A stretch of DNA of 64,000 nucleotides from Edaphochlamys debaryana (Eukaryota; Chlorophyta; Chlorophyceae; Chlamydomonadales), in assembly GCA_016858145.1 (NCBI GenBank), contig JAEHOE010000028.1:434001-498000 (forward strand), read 5' to 3'. Shown here in pieces: positions 1 to 12,200 of this stretch. The notes under the pieces are model-generated. The model searched no databases. It was not told the origin of the DNA and worked only from the letters and a program-made list of their open reading frames with translations. A program made the translations under genes and the position numbers. Positions within the stretch are counted from its first letter, which is position 1. Each line of letters opens with the position of its first letter.

Positions 1-4
1 ACAG

Positions 5-1122
5 GTGGGCTGCATGCCGCTCAGCGACGGAGCCCACAAGGACAAGTACCCTTGGGCCCTCATGCACTGCACAATCCCCCGTGTCACGCCAACATCCGCC
101 GCGGCCAAGTGAGCGTGGGCTTGGCTTGGTGGCTGTGACTAGCTGACAGAACGCATGCGAGCATAGGGATGTAGCTCCCGCAATGTCTAAGAACATGTGC
201 GCAGTCCAAATCCTGTTTGTGACGTGGCATCGCACTCTGACACTCACCTACCCTCCTTGCAACGTGCTATCTCTCGCCGCCTGCAGGCCCCGCGCCGCTC
301 ACCTCAAGGAGCTGCGGGAGCTGCTGGTTGACAAGCGCTGGGGCGCCGTGTGGGTGTCTGGCTGCGGAGTGGAGGGCGTGCATGGCGCACTGCTCCTGGC
401 CGCGGAGGTGGGGCGGGGGGAGGGGAGGGCAGAGGGTGGAGGGCGGAGGGCTGGACATCGTCATTGCTTCAACTCACTGCACTTCTCAGCCTGGCCCTGT
501 CACGCGGCCATGCAATGGCAGTACGGCTGACCACCTGCTTGCCCACCCTGCCGTACGGCACTGCCGTACCGTGTGTTCACAGATGCGGCGGGAGATGCTT
601 CAGCTCGGGCGGGACTGCTGCGTGGTGGTGGTCGACCAAAAGTACGACAAAGCCGAGGAGCTCGAGCGTGAGGCCAGACGGCAAGCTGAGGCGGAGGCGC
701 GGCAGCGGCGGGCCAAGGCGCCTCAGCAAGGGGTGGCCACTGCGGCGTCGGACGATGAAGGCGGCGACGCGAGGCGGATCAAGGACTTCGCGGATTCGCT
801 TGACGACCTGTTGTGGAAGGTGTGCGAGCGGCGGGATTTGGACTCGCTACCACCTCTGGAGTCGGACGACGCCTTCGCCAGGGCCATGACGCTCAGGGCA
901 CGCGCCATGCGGCGGGTTGAGTCCGATCTGCTGGGCCTGCTATCGGATGGGCCCGGCGGGTGCGGGCCCCTGCGCGAGGGCGTGCTGGTGCAGCTGCGGA
1001 TCATGGAGTGCGCCCCGGGGCGGCCGGGGGAGCTGGTGCTGCCAGACATGCGGAGGCACAGGGCGGCCCTGGAGGCTCTGAGGCTCGGGGCAGCACTGAA
1101 GCGGACCGCGGCGAAGCGCTAG
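5..1122 (+). CDS. Tandem family unit 0, last three exons only (5' part outside window)
   Basis: Exons 5-108 (104 nt), 287-407 (121 nt) and 583-1122 (540 nt) match exons 8-10 of the complete copies in length, phase (0/2, 2/0, 0/stop) and sequence. The window begins on the ACAG acceptor of the first exon. Together they encode 254 residues. Recognisable family segments are VGCMPLSDGAHKDKYPW, a WGAVWVSGCGVEGVHGALL stretch, GRDCCVVV at the start of the last exon, and the near-terminal block VQLRIMECAPGRPGELVLP. Between the last two is a charged, probably coiled-coil segment rich in Glu, Arg and Ala (EELEREARRQAEAEARQRR). Closest relatives in these exons are units 4 and 5, including the first bases of the following intron. 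Function unknown. Confidence 0.8.
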
Positions 1123-2282
1123 CGCCTGCCCTGCCGCCCCGGGCCGCTGGAAGATGTCTGGGCTGGAGCAACGCCAGCTGTTCGCTGAAGGGATGGGCAA
1201 GAGCAGGCAGCTGTAAGTGCTGCGTGTCTGCGATATGGACAGGATGCACTGAGCAGGATGACGTGATGACTGATGCCGTACTGCTGGGACATGTAGCGGT
1301 GACGAAGCGCTTCATGTGCGAGGGGCTGACAATTTTGACCGGAGCCGATACTGTTTACAACGCATGTCGAGCGCATAAGTGTGTTGTGCGTGACTGCAGG
1401 GCTTGCAGGCTGAGAGGGGCGTGAAACTGGTGTGGCTAAGTGGCGCAGCGTACAGGTGAGGCATGGGCGCACGTGATGGTCCCCTGTGTCCCCCTGTACA
1501 TGGCAGTTCCGGGCGGCGCAATCTTGCACGATAACAGATAACAGCCGGAATACCGGTATAGCCTTGGTATAGCGCTGAGGTACAGAGTGTCAGAGACAGA
1601 GACAAGTCTAAGCGAGCATGGTGAGGATGGCGCCGAGGACCTAATGCGAATTAACGTCTGCAAACCGAGGGAACAGCTACGGGTCCCTGGCTCACGGCCG
1701 CATGCCGTTGTGTTGCTCACCCGTGCGCGGCCAGCAATGGCAGCAAGGGCCGTACGCTTCTCCAGTTGGCCGCAGTCCATGTCCCATGGACGCTGGAGGC
1801 ACGCAGGGCGGGGATTCAACGGGTTCGTGTGCCTGGCAATGGCGTACCTGTCCGTGCACCAGACACGGAGATTCTCCCAAATGCATGTTTAGAGGCAAAC
1901 CTCGAGGCACGGGGAGACACGCGAAGGTGGTCGGCGCAGGGCCCCGGGCCAGTGCACGCGGGGGCAGGCGGGGGGTACTGAACCCCGGGTTCGTGCCTGG
2001 CACCTGAGCGGGGCAGCGCATATACAGGCACGGAGGAGACCGACGCTTATTCCTCCTCATACATCCTTCAAGGCAGAGCACTTGATAGACGCAGCTCAGC
2101 AGTTTAGCCTCGGGCGAAAGGAGCATCGCACGGATTGCACGCAAACGGCGAACCTTGAGTCGTCAAGCACATCTGGACACAAGCGACATAGTATGTGACA
2201 CACATTATGAGCTTAGCAGCGGAGGCCTGCGTTTGCGCGCGGGATCTTGCGGGCCCGCTGTGCGTGCCTGGGGAAGCACACG
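1123..2282 (+). other. Intergenic, units 0-1
   Basis: No exon with family similarity and no convincing independent gene. A TGTAA, the green-algal polyadenylation signal, occurs at 1212-1216, about 90 nt after the unit 0 stop; this is suggestive only. The rest should contain the unit 0 3' UTR and the unit 1 promoter, but I see no clear core promoter motif. Confidence 0.5.
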
Positions 2283-5200
2283 ATGCCTTGGCCAAGCCAG
2301 GAGCATCGCAAGAGGCGCCTGGTGGTGGCCGAGCTGCTGGAGGAGTCGCGGGGGCGCCGCGGAAATGAGGATGCATGCGAGCGACGCGACCGCGAGAAGG
2401 CAACACCCGAGAGCAAAGCTACCTGCGAGACCTTCAACGTCAAGAATGAGGCCGCGGGGCACAAGGAGGTGCAGGCGACGGTGTTGTTGGCGGGCCGAGT
2501 CCTGTCGCGCCCCCAGCTGCAGGCGCTGGCCCACCTCCGCCGCTGCGCCCCCACGGCCACGGCCCTCTCGGCCCGCGGCCGTCGCTCGGGCGTGGGCTTT
2601 ATCCTCGCCGCCGTCTCGGGCGCAGGCGGCGGGGGCGGTGGGCTCCCCAATACCGCAGCTCCGCACAGCGGCTCCACTCCCGCGGGCCCCTCCCGCCCTC
2701 GCGGGACCGGGTGGTCCAAGCGCCTGCCCTGGCCCCAATCGGTTACGGCGCCCGCTCCCATTGACAATGAGGATCCAGAGGAGGAATGTCCAGGAGGCGA
2801 AGACCAAGCGGGCACTGGCTGGGGCCCTTTCGCTTGGCAGAAGCCGACCGGAGTCCTGAAGGTGAGCCTTGCGGGCGCCGTGGCCCGACCGCACTCTGAA
2901 GGCCGAAGCAACCCATTCCCATATCTACAAGAACGCCTTAACCTTGTGGTGAAACCTACTGCTCAGCATCACACCCTTGCCTGCCCTGCAGGCGCCATCC
3001 CTGGTCCGGTCCAAGCGTGCCCCTGCGACACCCGCGCTCGACCTCAACACCCGCGTTCCGGAGGTGTGTGCCGCCCTGGAGTCGCTGTGGGGGCAGCTGA
3101 GAGGCCCACCGCAGCGCTGGGAGCACCGCTGCGCCGCCCATCGGGATGCCGCGGAGCGTGCTGCGGCGTACCTAGAGGCGGCTGGCCGCCGCCGGTCCGC
3201 CGCGGGCGACCCGCTTCCCTTCACCATGGCGACGGCGGCGCTCACAAGAGTGGACGAAGTCGCCAAAGCAGACGCTGCGAGGCTGGCGTGCGTTGTGTCG
3301 CAGCTGGGATTGGGTACCGAGGCCGCGCTATGGGAGCACTGCTTGGGCCTGGACGCGGCAGAGCTGACTCAGCAGGTGGAGGCCTTGCGGCCCGGGCTAC
3401 TCCAGGCCTCTGCGTCTTGGGAGGCGCTGACGATGCTGGCCAGGGCGGAGGAGGTCGGCGGGCGGCTACAGTCGGCATACTCAAACGTAAGAAGAGCATG
3501 ACGTGTATCTGGCTGTAGTTGGTGCAAGGAAGTGCACCTGGCGTGGTGATCCCTGGTGACTGCAATTGCTTCTTGCCATCAGATCATGTGCTCCCTGTCT
3601 TGGCTCCGCAGGTGCTCCGAGCAGCGGTGTGCGGGCTGATGCTCCTGGCCCACATCCACAGCGCTGCCCTGGAGCCGTGGGGAGGCGAGGGGCAGGGCCC
3701 GGAGCCGCTGGCGTGCGCGGGAGTGGCTCTGCTACGCATCTTCCTCGAAGCCCAGGTGAGGGCGGGTCCACCCAGCAAGCTCTTGGGCCAGTTCCAAGCC
3801 ACATGAAGCCACATGATTTACTGTACGGCTGCTGCTGAATCGCCGAGATGCGCATGGCCACGTCAAGCCGTGCGCCATCCCTCCCGCGCCCCGCTCAGGC
3901 ACGCCTGGAGCTCCCCGCTTCGGAGGCCCAGTGGGAGTGGCTGGCCAGCCCCCCGCCCTCGCTGCTCCACTTCGTGCTCTGCCACGGACCGATCATCGCC
4001 AAGCCCGGCGAGGACGCGCCGCCGCCGCAGCGATACTCCTGCCGGCACGTGCACCGGGTGATACTGGAGCTCAGGTCGTCGGCTGCCCATGCCGTGAAGG
4101 TCGCGGAGCTGGTCAGCGCCATGGCATCGCAGCCTCCGGCCGGCGTTGAGCCACCGGGCGGACCGCTTGGCTCGGCAGCACGGGGCGGGCCGCTTGGCTT
4201 AGCGACAGGGGGTGCCGCTGCGAGTGCGAGGCCGTCGGCGGTAGCCAGCGGGGATGCGCTGGAGCAGCTGGCCGACGAGATTACCGCACTGCGGGAGGCA
4301 TTCGCGATCCTCCTGAAGCGCGCGAAGCGCTCCGGCCCTGAACCGCCCTCGGGGGCGGGGTTCTGCGGATCTTCCACGCCGCCCATCACCGGTCTTGGAC
4401 CACCCACGCCGCCGCTCGAGCCGCGCGAGGCAGGACTCGGCGCGGGGCTTCGTCGGACGGACGCGCAGGTCAGCGCAGCGGCGTCGCCTAGGCTGGACCT
4501 GGATCCAGATTCCGGCTTCTCCGCTAAGCTGGCGCAGCTGCAGGAGCTCCTGGTCGACAACGGCGCCTTGCCAAGTCCCCGCTGGGATGAACGGCGGTGC
4601 TGCCTGTACGACACCCTTTGGATCCCGTTCTCCGCCGGCCGGGCCGGTGCGGCGCAGCCGTGTCGGAGCACCAGCGGCACCGCCGCCGACCGCAGCTGTC
4701 CTGGATCCAATTCCAGATCCAGATCCAGATCTAGCAGCGGATCTGGCAGCAGTGGCGGGGGCGCGGACGACGCCGCGGAGCCGTGGACTGCGGAGCTGCC
4801 GTGGCTGGCCTGGTTGGACCGGCACGGTCTGGCGGAGGGCTCGGCCGGTTCGGCCGAAGCGCTCGCGCCGCACCTGCAGTCCACCCTGGAGCTGGCCGAA
4901 CGCAAAGCCCAGGAGATGCTCAAAGTCATGAGCGCCAGTCCAAAGGGCTTCAGCCAAGCGCTCGGCCTGCTCGTCCAGCACGCTCGCAGGAGCACCGATC
5001 GGCGCTGCGGGGAAGCTCGCGATCTACGGGCGGAGCAGATTGCGATGCGCCCACTGCTCAAGACCGCGATTGCATTACTAGTTGAGGGCCTCGTGCCGGT
5101 CGACTGCCTTGCCGAGATGGCTGACGTGCTGTGGCCGGGCCTGGCGGACGAGCACCCCCGCACGTGGGGCCGGCTGCTGCGGGGGCCGGCGCTGGCAGCC

Positions 5201-8200
5201 GGGGACCTCAGGGCCGCCGAGGTGGGTTGGAGCCTTGGGCGCTGGGGCCATGCCATGCCATGTTGACTCGTGTGTCCGACTTTCCCGCGCACCTCCACAC
5301 GCCTTCCCCGCAAACAACTCCCACACCGCCACGACTTGCCCAGCTCAACCTCGACCTCAACCTCAACCTCAGCTTCAACCGCATGCCCCGTGGCCCCGTC
5401 CCGCCCCTGCCCGCCCTCCACAGGCCGCACGGCTAGCGCTGCTGGGCCTCTCCTCGCTGCCCCTCTTCGCCACCCAGGCGCAGTACCTAGACCTGGCGCT
5501 GCTAGCGGTCGTGGGCTGGGAGGTGCAGCACCAGGCTCTCGAGGCGCGCCGCGCTGCGGCCTCCTCGAGGCCACACCCTCGCGCCGCCTCTCCGACTCCT
5601 GAGGCGGGAGCGCAGGGTTCTGGTGCGGCCAAGGCCTGGGAGCAGCCCGCCGACCGAGGCTACCTGCTCTTCGTCTGCGCCACCACGCTGGGCGGCCTCC
5701 GCACACTGACGCCCCGCGGCGGCTGGACGTGCGCCGCTGCAGCCCTGGACGGCACCGACCTTCTGCCCGGGGCCAAGCCCGAGCCGGGGCCCACGCGCGA
5801 GCTGGAGCCAGAGCCGGAGGCCGATGCCGATGCCGAGGCGGGGCAGGCATGGGGCGGGCACGGCCAAGCCTGCTCCGGCGGCCCTGCTTGTGGCACCCCG
5901 CGCTGCCGGGGCCAGCCCCACCCCGCCGCACAGCACGGCCCTCCTCCGCAGCTACAGCACGCTGTACCGCAGCAGCCCAGCGTCGGCGCGCGGAGCCTGG
6001 CGCACTACGCCCTGACCTTCCGGCACGCGCCGGTCAACCTGCTGCTGGCCCTGCACGACTGCGTCCTGAGCGCCGCTGACGTCAGCAACCACCGGGCCAG
6101 CAGCAGCAACCGCAGCCCCGCCGCCGCCCAGGCCGATCTCCTGCTCCAGTCCACGGCGCTGCACGTGGCGGCCCTGGCCCTTGACTCGCTGGAGGAGCGG
6201 GCCCTCGAGGGTATGCGCCGCACCTGCGGCAACGGGCGGGCGCCTGACGCTGCTGTTCCGCCTGCGCCTGCGCCTGCGCCCGTGCCGGTGCCGTCTGTGC
6301 GGTCGCCTGCGCCGGTGCCAAGAAACGGCTTGGTGGTGGGCACGGCCGCGGGACCAGGGCACGACGCGGCCGCGCGTGGCTGTGCGTGGCCGGGGGAGGG
6401 CGGTAGGGTCGAGTCCAGGCAAGCGGCAACAGCGCAGCAGCCGGCCTCTCGGCCCAGCAACGGCGCGGGGCGGGGGTGTGCACCCGCAGCCCTTGCGCCC
6501 CGCGCGGCCGCCTCACAGGCTGGACCCAGGGCAGCGGCCGGGGCGGGGCAGGCGGTGGCGACAGGAAGAGCGCTCGACGCGCCGCCCTGCTTTGGGCCGG
6601 CGAGTAGTGAGACGGAGCTGCTGCTGGCGCTGCGCGCGGTGGCGCTCTGTAGCCCCGCGCTTCGGGCCCAGCAGCTGCCCCGGCCCAGAGCCGCGCCGTC
6701 GCCCCAGTCTCTGGCGGTGGAGGGCCCAGCCCACACGGCACTGGCCCTGGCGCTGCTGTGCCACTTGTCGTTGCTTGAGCCCGAAAAGGGCGAGTATGTG
6801 AACGCGCTGGTCTTTGCTCCCGTGCTGGGGCCGGCACCGGTGCCGTCCGCAGCAACGGGACCGGTGAGGCCGTGACGCGGGCACGTGGCACCTGGCTTAG
6901 GGCACCTGGCTTGGGTCGTAGGGGCGCGTTGCAGGTGTGGGGCTGGGACTGCACGATGGCTCCGCATGCCTCTCTGTCTCATGCTGAGTCTCTCCTACCT
7001 TGTGGCTGTCGGCAGGCTGGCGACCGGGAAGCCGCGCGGGTGGTGCTCAGGGACCTCCAGGTGGGTGCGGCTCAGGTCACGTGTCAGTGGGGCAGGGCCG
7101 GATGCAAGTCTTGCGTCTTCATTGGCCTGACCTCAGCCGTACGGCTTCTGTTGTACGGGAGTCTGCACTTTCCTGCGACCCCGTCCCTACAACCTCCCAC
7201 GTGCACCCACCCACAGGTGGGCTGCCTGCCGCTTGCTGAGGGCGCTCACAAGGACCGGTTCCGGTGGGCCGAGATGCGCAAGCTGGTGCCCATCGCCACG
7301 GCCCGATCCGCGTCTGCCAAGTGAGGCGCAGGGTCGCCATGGGATGCGCACTGTTTCTGGACCGTGCAGCTGCTCGCTCCTGTGGGCCCCTTTGCGCCCT
7401 GATCCTGCGGTGGCCCTTTCGCGCCCTGCCCTGCCCCGCCGATGCCCCCGCCCTCACACACACCCCGGTGGTTGCCCGAATGCAGGCAGCGGCAGGGCCA
7501 CCTGGCCGTGCTGCGGGAGGCGCTGCTGGATCGGGATCTCAAGGCGGCCTGGATTCAGGGCGTCGGGGTGGAGGGGATCCAGGCGGCACTGCTGGCTGCT
7601 GCCGAGGTGAGCAAGCAGAGCACGGCAGGGCACAGGCCAACCCTGCGCTTACCAGTACCTGTCAGCTGGTCGAGGCAGCGATTGCGGCTGAGCCACCCAC
7701 CCGCCCGTTGCGCCCTATCTTAATCTCACACCACGCCTCTTTCTTCCACCCCAGATGCGGCAGGAGATGCTCCTCCTTGGCCGAGACTGCTGCGTGGTGT
7801 CTTGCTCCACCAAGTACGACAGGGCCGACGGCCTCTACCAGGAGGCACGAAAGGAGGCGTCCGCCCAGACGCATGCGAAGGCAAAACGGGGCGCATCGGC
7901 GGTTGGCGGCGGCGGCGCTGACAGAGTGCGGGATGCGCACGACTCCGCGTGCACGTGTACGGCAGCTGCCGTACTACCCAGCAAGGCTCTGCCAGATCAC
8001 CTCCAGCTCCTCACCGCCGTACTGGTTTCGGAGCGAGACACGCACGAGCTCGTGAAGCGTGCGGCGAACGGGCTCCCTGAGTCGGAGTTGGCGGCCTTGT
8101 ACGGAGGTTGTGGGCCCGAGATTCTACAACGCATGAGTAAGCTGCTGTTCATCTTGGACGAGCCCGGACAGCCGCTGCGGGACGGGCTCAACCTACAGCT

Positions 8201-8318
8201 GCGGGTCATGGAGTGCGCGCCAGGTCGCCCCGGGGAGCTGGTGTTCCCACCGCACAGGGACCGAGCGGTGGTGAGCACGTTTGGGAAGGGCAAGAAACCA
8301 AACGGCAGCAAGCGCTAA
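2283..8318 (+). CDS. Tandem family unit 1, unrecognised 1,604-aa protein
   Basis: Model: 2283-2861, 2992-3486, 3612-3755, 3899-5221, 5424-6863, 7016-7060, 7217-7320, 7486-7606, 7755-8318; frame is preserved throughout. The start MPWPSQEHRKRRLVV was chosen over an in-frame ATG at 2247 because the HRKRRLVVAELLEE segment aligns with the starts of the other copies. Residues 1-193 carry a charged N-terminal helix and the invariant RPQLQALAHLRRCAPTA block. Residues 359-406 carry EPWGGEGQGPEP. Residues 407-847 include LLHFVLCHGPI, CCLYDTLW, ELPWLAWLDRHGL and TWGRLLRGPAL. Residues 848-1327 are Ala/Pro-rich, ending SLAVEGPAHTALAL. The rest is the conserved C-terminal module. It differs from its siblings in lacking the intron after the CHGPI exon, in a CTCAAC-rich intron before 5424, and in a Ser/Arg-rich insert near 4700-4760. 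No signal peptide or membrane segment is evident. Function unknown. Confidence 0.82.
2502..2598 (+). repeat. 97-nt conserved coding block, copy in unit 1
   Basis: Identical at every base to the blocks at 16442, 23769 and (reverse complement) 36711. It encodes LSRPQLQALAHLRRCAPT followed by ATALSARGRRSGVG. Identity ends with the block: the next codon is Phe here (TTT), Phe (TTC), Ser or Cys elsewhere. Confidence 0.9.
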
Positions 8319-9266
8319 TCACGCCCGCTACCGAGGTCGGGAGCTGTGGGCGCAGGAATGGTCTGATAGCAGTTGACTGGCTGGCTGGCTGGCTGCCGAC
8401 GGCAACGGGGCAGGGACGCAAGAGGGCGGGAGTGGGCAACCTTGGGCTTGTGTTTGGCAAACGCGGAAACGTGTGACTTTGGTGCAGGAGGGTATTGAGA
8501 GGAAGTCAGCAGGATGGGCAGCATGATGCAAGCGGCGGCACTCGGCAATGTAGTTTGAGCCTCTTCCTAATGTTGGGACATGGGATTACTGTTCCGGACA
8601 ACACCTCTGCAGTAGATGCACCATGTGTACTTGGCCATCCGCATTCGTATGTTTTGTACTGTAGATGGACCAGGATATCGACATTATTGGTTAGCTTGTG
8701 GGTCAGGAAGGGGGGTAGGAGCTAACGTTGTGAGCGGGATTGTGGGAGGCCGCCACCGTAGCGCAGACCCTCCTGTAGCGGCGGAGGCAGTGGCTGGCCT
8801 ACACATGCATGCGGCCGGCGTCGGTGCTCACTGCCGGCCAGGTTCTTCGGGACGCCGTTGTTGTGTAGTTCAAAGTGCCGTTACGAGACGGAGGTAGAGG
8901 GGACGGTCGGTTTGGCGTGGAGGCTGGAGGGACACGCTGTGTGGGCGTGAGAGGTAGAGGTGGAGGTGGAAATGCGGATGGTGTCACGGGCCGCGATGCG
9001 GAGAAACCCTGCCAACACCGCCGGTTCGGTACATGCTTGTTCGGGGAGCAAGGACCCCAACTAATAGATAACCGCGATGGAATGCACTCCGTTCGCGTTT
9101 CGGCCACATCATCGGACAGGCCAAGCCAAGCTAATTGCGTGTGCTAACGAGTCAGCGACCTTGTAACAGACATGGAGGCAGCTTTTGCGCCTTAGCGGAA
9201 ACCTGCGAAGGCCCATACCGCTGTTTTGGAGCGGCAATTTCGAGCACTGTAGCGTCCCGCTTCGCC
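8319..9266 (+). other. Intergenic, units 1-2
   Basis: No gene recognised. Base composition drops in GC around 8560-8720. Contains the presumed unit 1 3' UTR and unit 2 promoter; no clear core motif was seen. Confidence 0.5.
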
Positions 9267-12200
9267 ATGTTTGGTGCGCTCCATGAGCACCGCAGGAGGC
9301 ATCTAATTGTCAGCGAACTGCTGGCAGAGTCGCGACCAAGCGAGAATATGGATCGCGACAGCGCCAAGGCCGAGGCGACGCCTGAGACTAGAGACGCTGA
9401 GACGGACGGGACTAGAGAGGTGCAGGGCTCGGCGGCAGGTCGGCTGTCGCGCCCCCAGCTGCAGGCGCTGGCCCACCTCCGCCGCTGCGCCCCCACGGCC
9501 ACGGCACTCTCGGCCCGCGGCCGTCGCTCGGGCGTGGGCTTCATCCTCGCCGCCGTCTCGGGCGCAGGCGGCGGGGGCGGCGGGCCTCCCAGCGCAGGCC
9601 GGCACAGCGGCCCCACCCCTGCCGGCCCCTCCCGCCCTCGCGGCGGCGGCTGGTGCAAGCGCCTGCCCTGGCCCCAGCCGGCCGGAACCGACGCTGCTGC
9701 GAGCCCCGACGTCAACAGTGAAGGGGTGGCACGCGGCTGGGGCCCTTACGTGTGGCCCAAGCCGGTACAAGGCGGCTTCAGGGTAGGCCCGTCTGGCTGT
9801 CAACACCGGAGGGGCCAGGGGGAAATCGAGACAGGCCTATGCCCCAACGATTGCCTGCAATGTCCTGCCAACGTTTCTCGGGGCTCCCTATTGACATGCC
9901 CTCCCCTCCTCACCCCCTTTCCCCGCAGGCGCTCCCCCGGCTCAAGGTCGACCCCTCCCTCCCCTCCGCCGACCCATACCAAGCCGATGACTGGCTCGAG
10001 TACGTGGGCTGCCTCAGCACCCTGCCGTACCACGCCCGCGGCTCAAACCGCCGTTGGAAGCGGCGGCGCGAAGCAAGTGCCGCCGCCTTCGCAAGAGCGC
10101 ACACGCTCAGTGCTCAGGCCATGGCCTGGATGCTACGCCTTGAGGCGGAGGACCAGAGCCGGCTCGCTGAGCCCCTGCTAGAGTCAGCTGTTGCGGCGGC
10201 GGAGGCAGACGAGGCCCGGCTCCGGACGGTGCTCCAGCAGCTGGGGGTCGGCGGCGACGAGGCAGCAGTCTGGACGTACTGCAACGGCCTGGATTTGGAG
10301 GGGCTGCGGGGGCTGGTGGAGGAGTTGCGTCCGGGGCTGGCGAGGAAGTCGGTCGCGTGGGACTCGCTCCTGGCGCTTGCGGAAGACGAGGCGTGCGGTT
10401 CAGCACCGTCGGACGGGGCGGCAGAGGTGCGTGGTCAGACGTTGTTGCCTAGGCAGTCGGTTTCCGGTTCTCCGCGTGCCCTCCTTTGCAGCGACGTAGG
10501 TGGCTTTCTCATTGGCTTGCCCTCCGCCTCCGTCGCCTCAGATCCTCTGCGCTGCCGTGGTGGGTCTGATCCTGCTCCACGGCATCCCCAGCGCCGCCCT
10601 GGAGCCGTGGGGAGGCGAGGGGCAGGGCCCGGAGCCGATGGCGTGCGCGGGAGTGGCCCTGCTACGATCCTGCTCGCAACTTTGGGTGAGTGTCACTTCC
10701 CAGGCCGATGGAAATGCTCCCAGGAAGGCCCGAAGGAGCCAACGCACATCTGCTGAGTGACGGGACGGTACTTGTTAATCCGCGTGCTAATCACACGTGA
10801 CTCCCGCATCCTCTCTGGCCTGCTAAATGTGTCAGGCATGACCTCCGTCTCCTGCCCCCGTCACTCCAACCGCCTCGCAGTGCAAGCTCCGGAAGGCCCC
10901 GCCCTGGGCTGTGGCGGCGCCCGGCCTGCTGCACTTTGCGATCTGCCATGGCCCCATTCCCTCGACGTGTTCGGGCGAAGCTCCGGCCATGCGCTATGCG
11001 CCCGACCACGTGGAATGGCTGCTGCGCCAGACCATGTGCGTGCGCGGCCCCGCGTACGTCAAGGAGGCAGAGCTCATGCGGTGAGACAGGTGCCACGGAT
11101 GCGCGCCGGGGCGTACAAAGGGGCAGCGCGGCATAGGGGCGCCCACAGTGGAGGCTGCGCAGGAGGGCAGGGGTGGACAAGCTGGGCTGCTGGGTTGGGT
11201 TGTATGTTGTGGACGCGTCTGTGGGTGGTTGAGGGTGGTCCAGTTATTGCGGTCGGGTTGCTTGGGGTCATGCCGACAGAGTTGCGTAAGCTCGACTGCT
11301 TCAACCAAGGCCAATTGCCTTAATGCTTGCTTGTGACAATCTGTTTCGCTGCACAGGGCCGTCATGTCGACCATGCCCGTCTCTGGTGACGCTCGCTCGG
11401 CATCACACGCCGTGCCGGCGGCAACGGAGGCCGAGCTCTGCGCCCTAGCACGGCAGGCTGCACTGCTGTCCTGGAGCTGCTTGGTCGGTGGAAGCCCAGA
11501 GACTCTGGCGGCGGTCGCGGACCGAACGGCAGAGGCGAACCCCAGTCGCTTCATGGCCCTTATGTGCCAGCCCTGGCGGTGGAACCAGGACGAGGAAGAC
11601 TGGTCGGACGGCGAGGAGTGCGATGACGTCAGCAGCCATGCAGCCGAGCCTAGATACGCTGCTGCGGGCCCGGAAGCGGAGCACTTGGACCGGTGTGGGG
11701 CCTGCCCCGGGCCCGCCTCCGGTTCCACCTCTGCGCCCGCGCCCTCCGGGCCCCGCTGCTGCCTGTTCGATGCGCTGTTCTGGCCGGCGGGGCGGAGCAG
11801 CGGCGCAGCCGCCTGTCATACCCCTGGCGCGTCCTCGGCGGGCGCTGGGGCCAGTGCTGCTGGTGTCAACGGCGCTGCTACCACCCCCGATGCGCCCGAG
11901 CCGTGGGAGGCGGAGCTGCCGTGGCTGGCGTGGCTGGGGCGGCAGGGGCTGCTGGACGCTCCGGAGCGCTTACTATCGGAACGCCAGAGCGGGCACCTGT
12001 CGTACGTGCTATCCTATACCGAACGGTGTGCTCAGTACTTCGCGACGTACACGCGAACGGCGGCCGAGGGCGCGCGGCACATCGCGGAAGGGGAGGCCCT
12101 CTTTGCCAAGGAGGAGGCGCAGACCGCAGCCAAGCTGCGCCAAAGCGGAAGCCTGCTGCCGCTGCTCGTCAAGCTCACCAACGGCAGTACGCCCCTGGAG

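Noticed and set aside
3895..5931. Long minus-strand ORF (678 codons) opposite unit 1
   Set aside because: Lies across two conserved exons and an intron of unit 1. Long antisense ORFs are expected in very GC-rich coding sequence, and it has no family conservation or splice logic.
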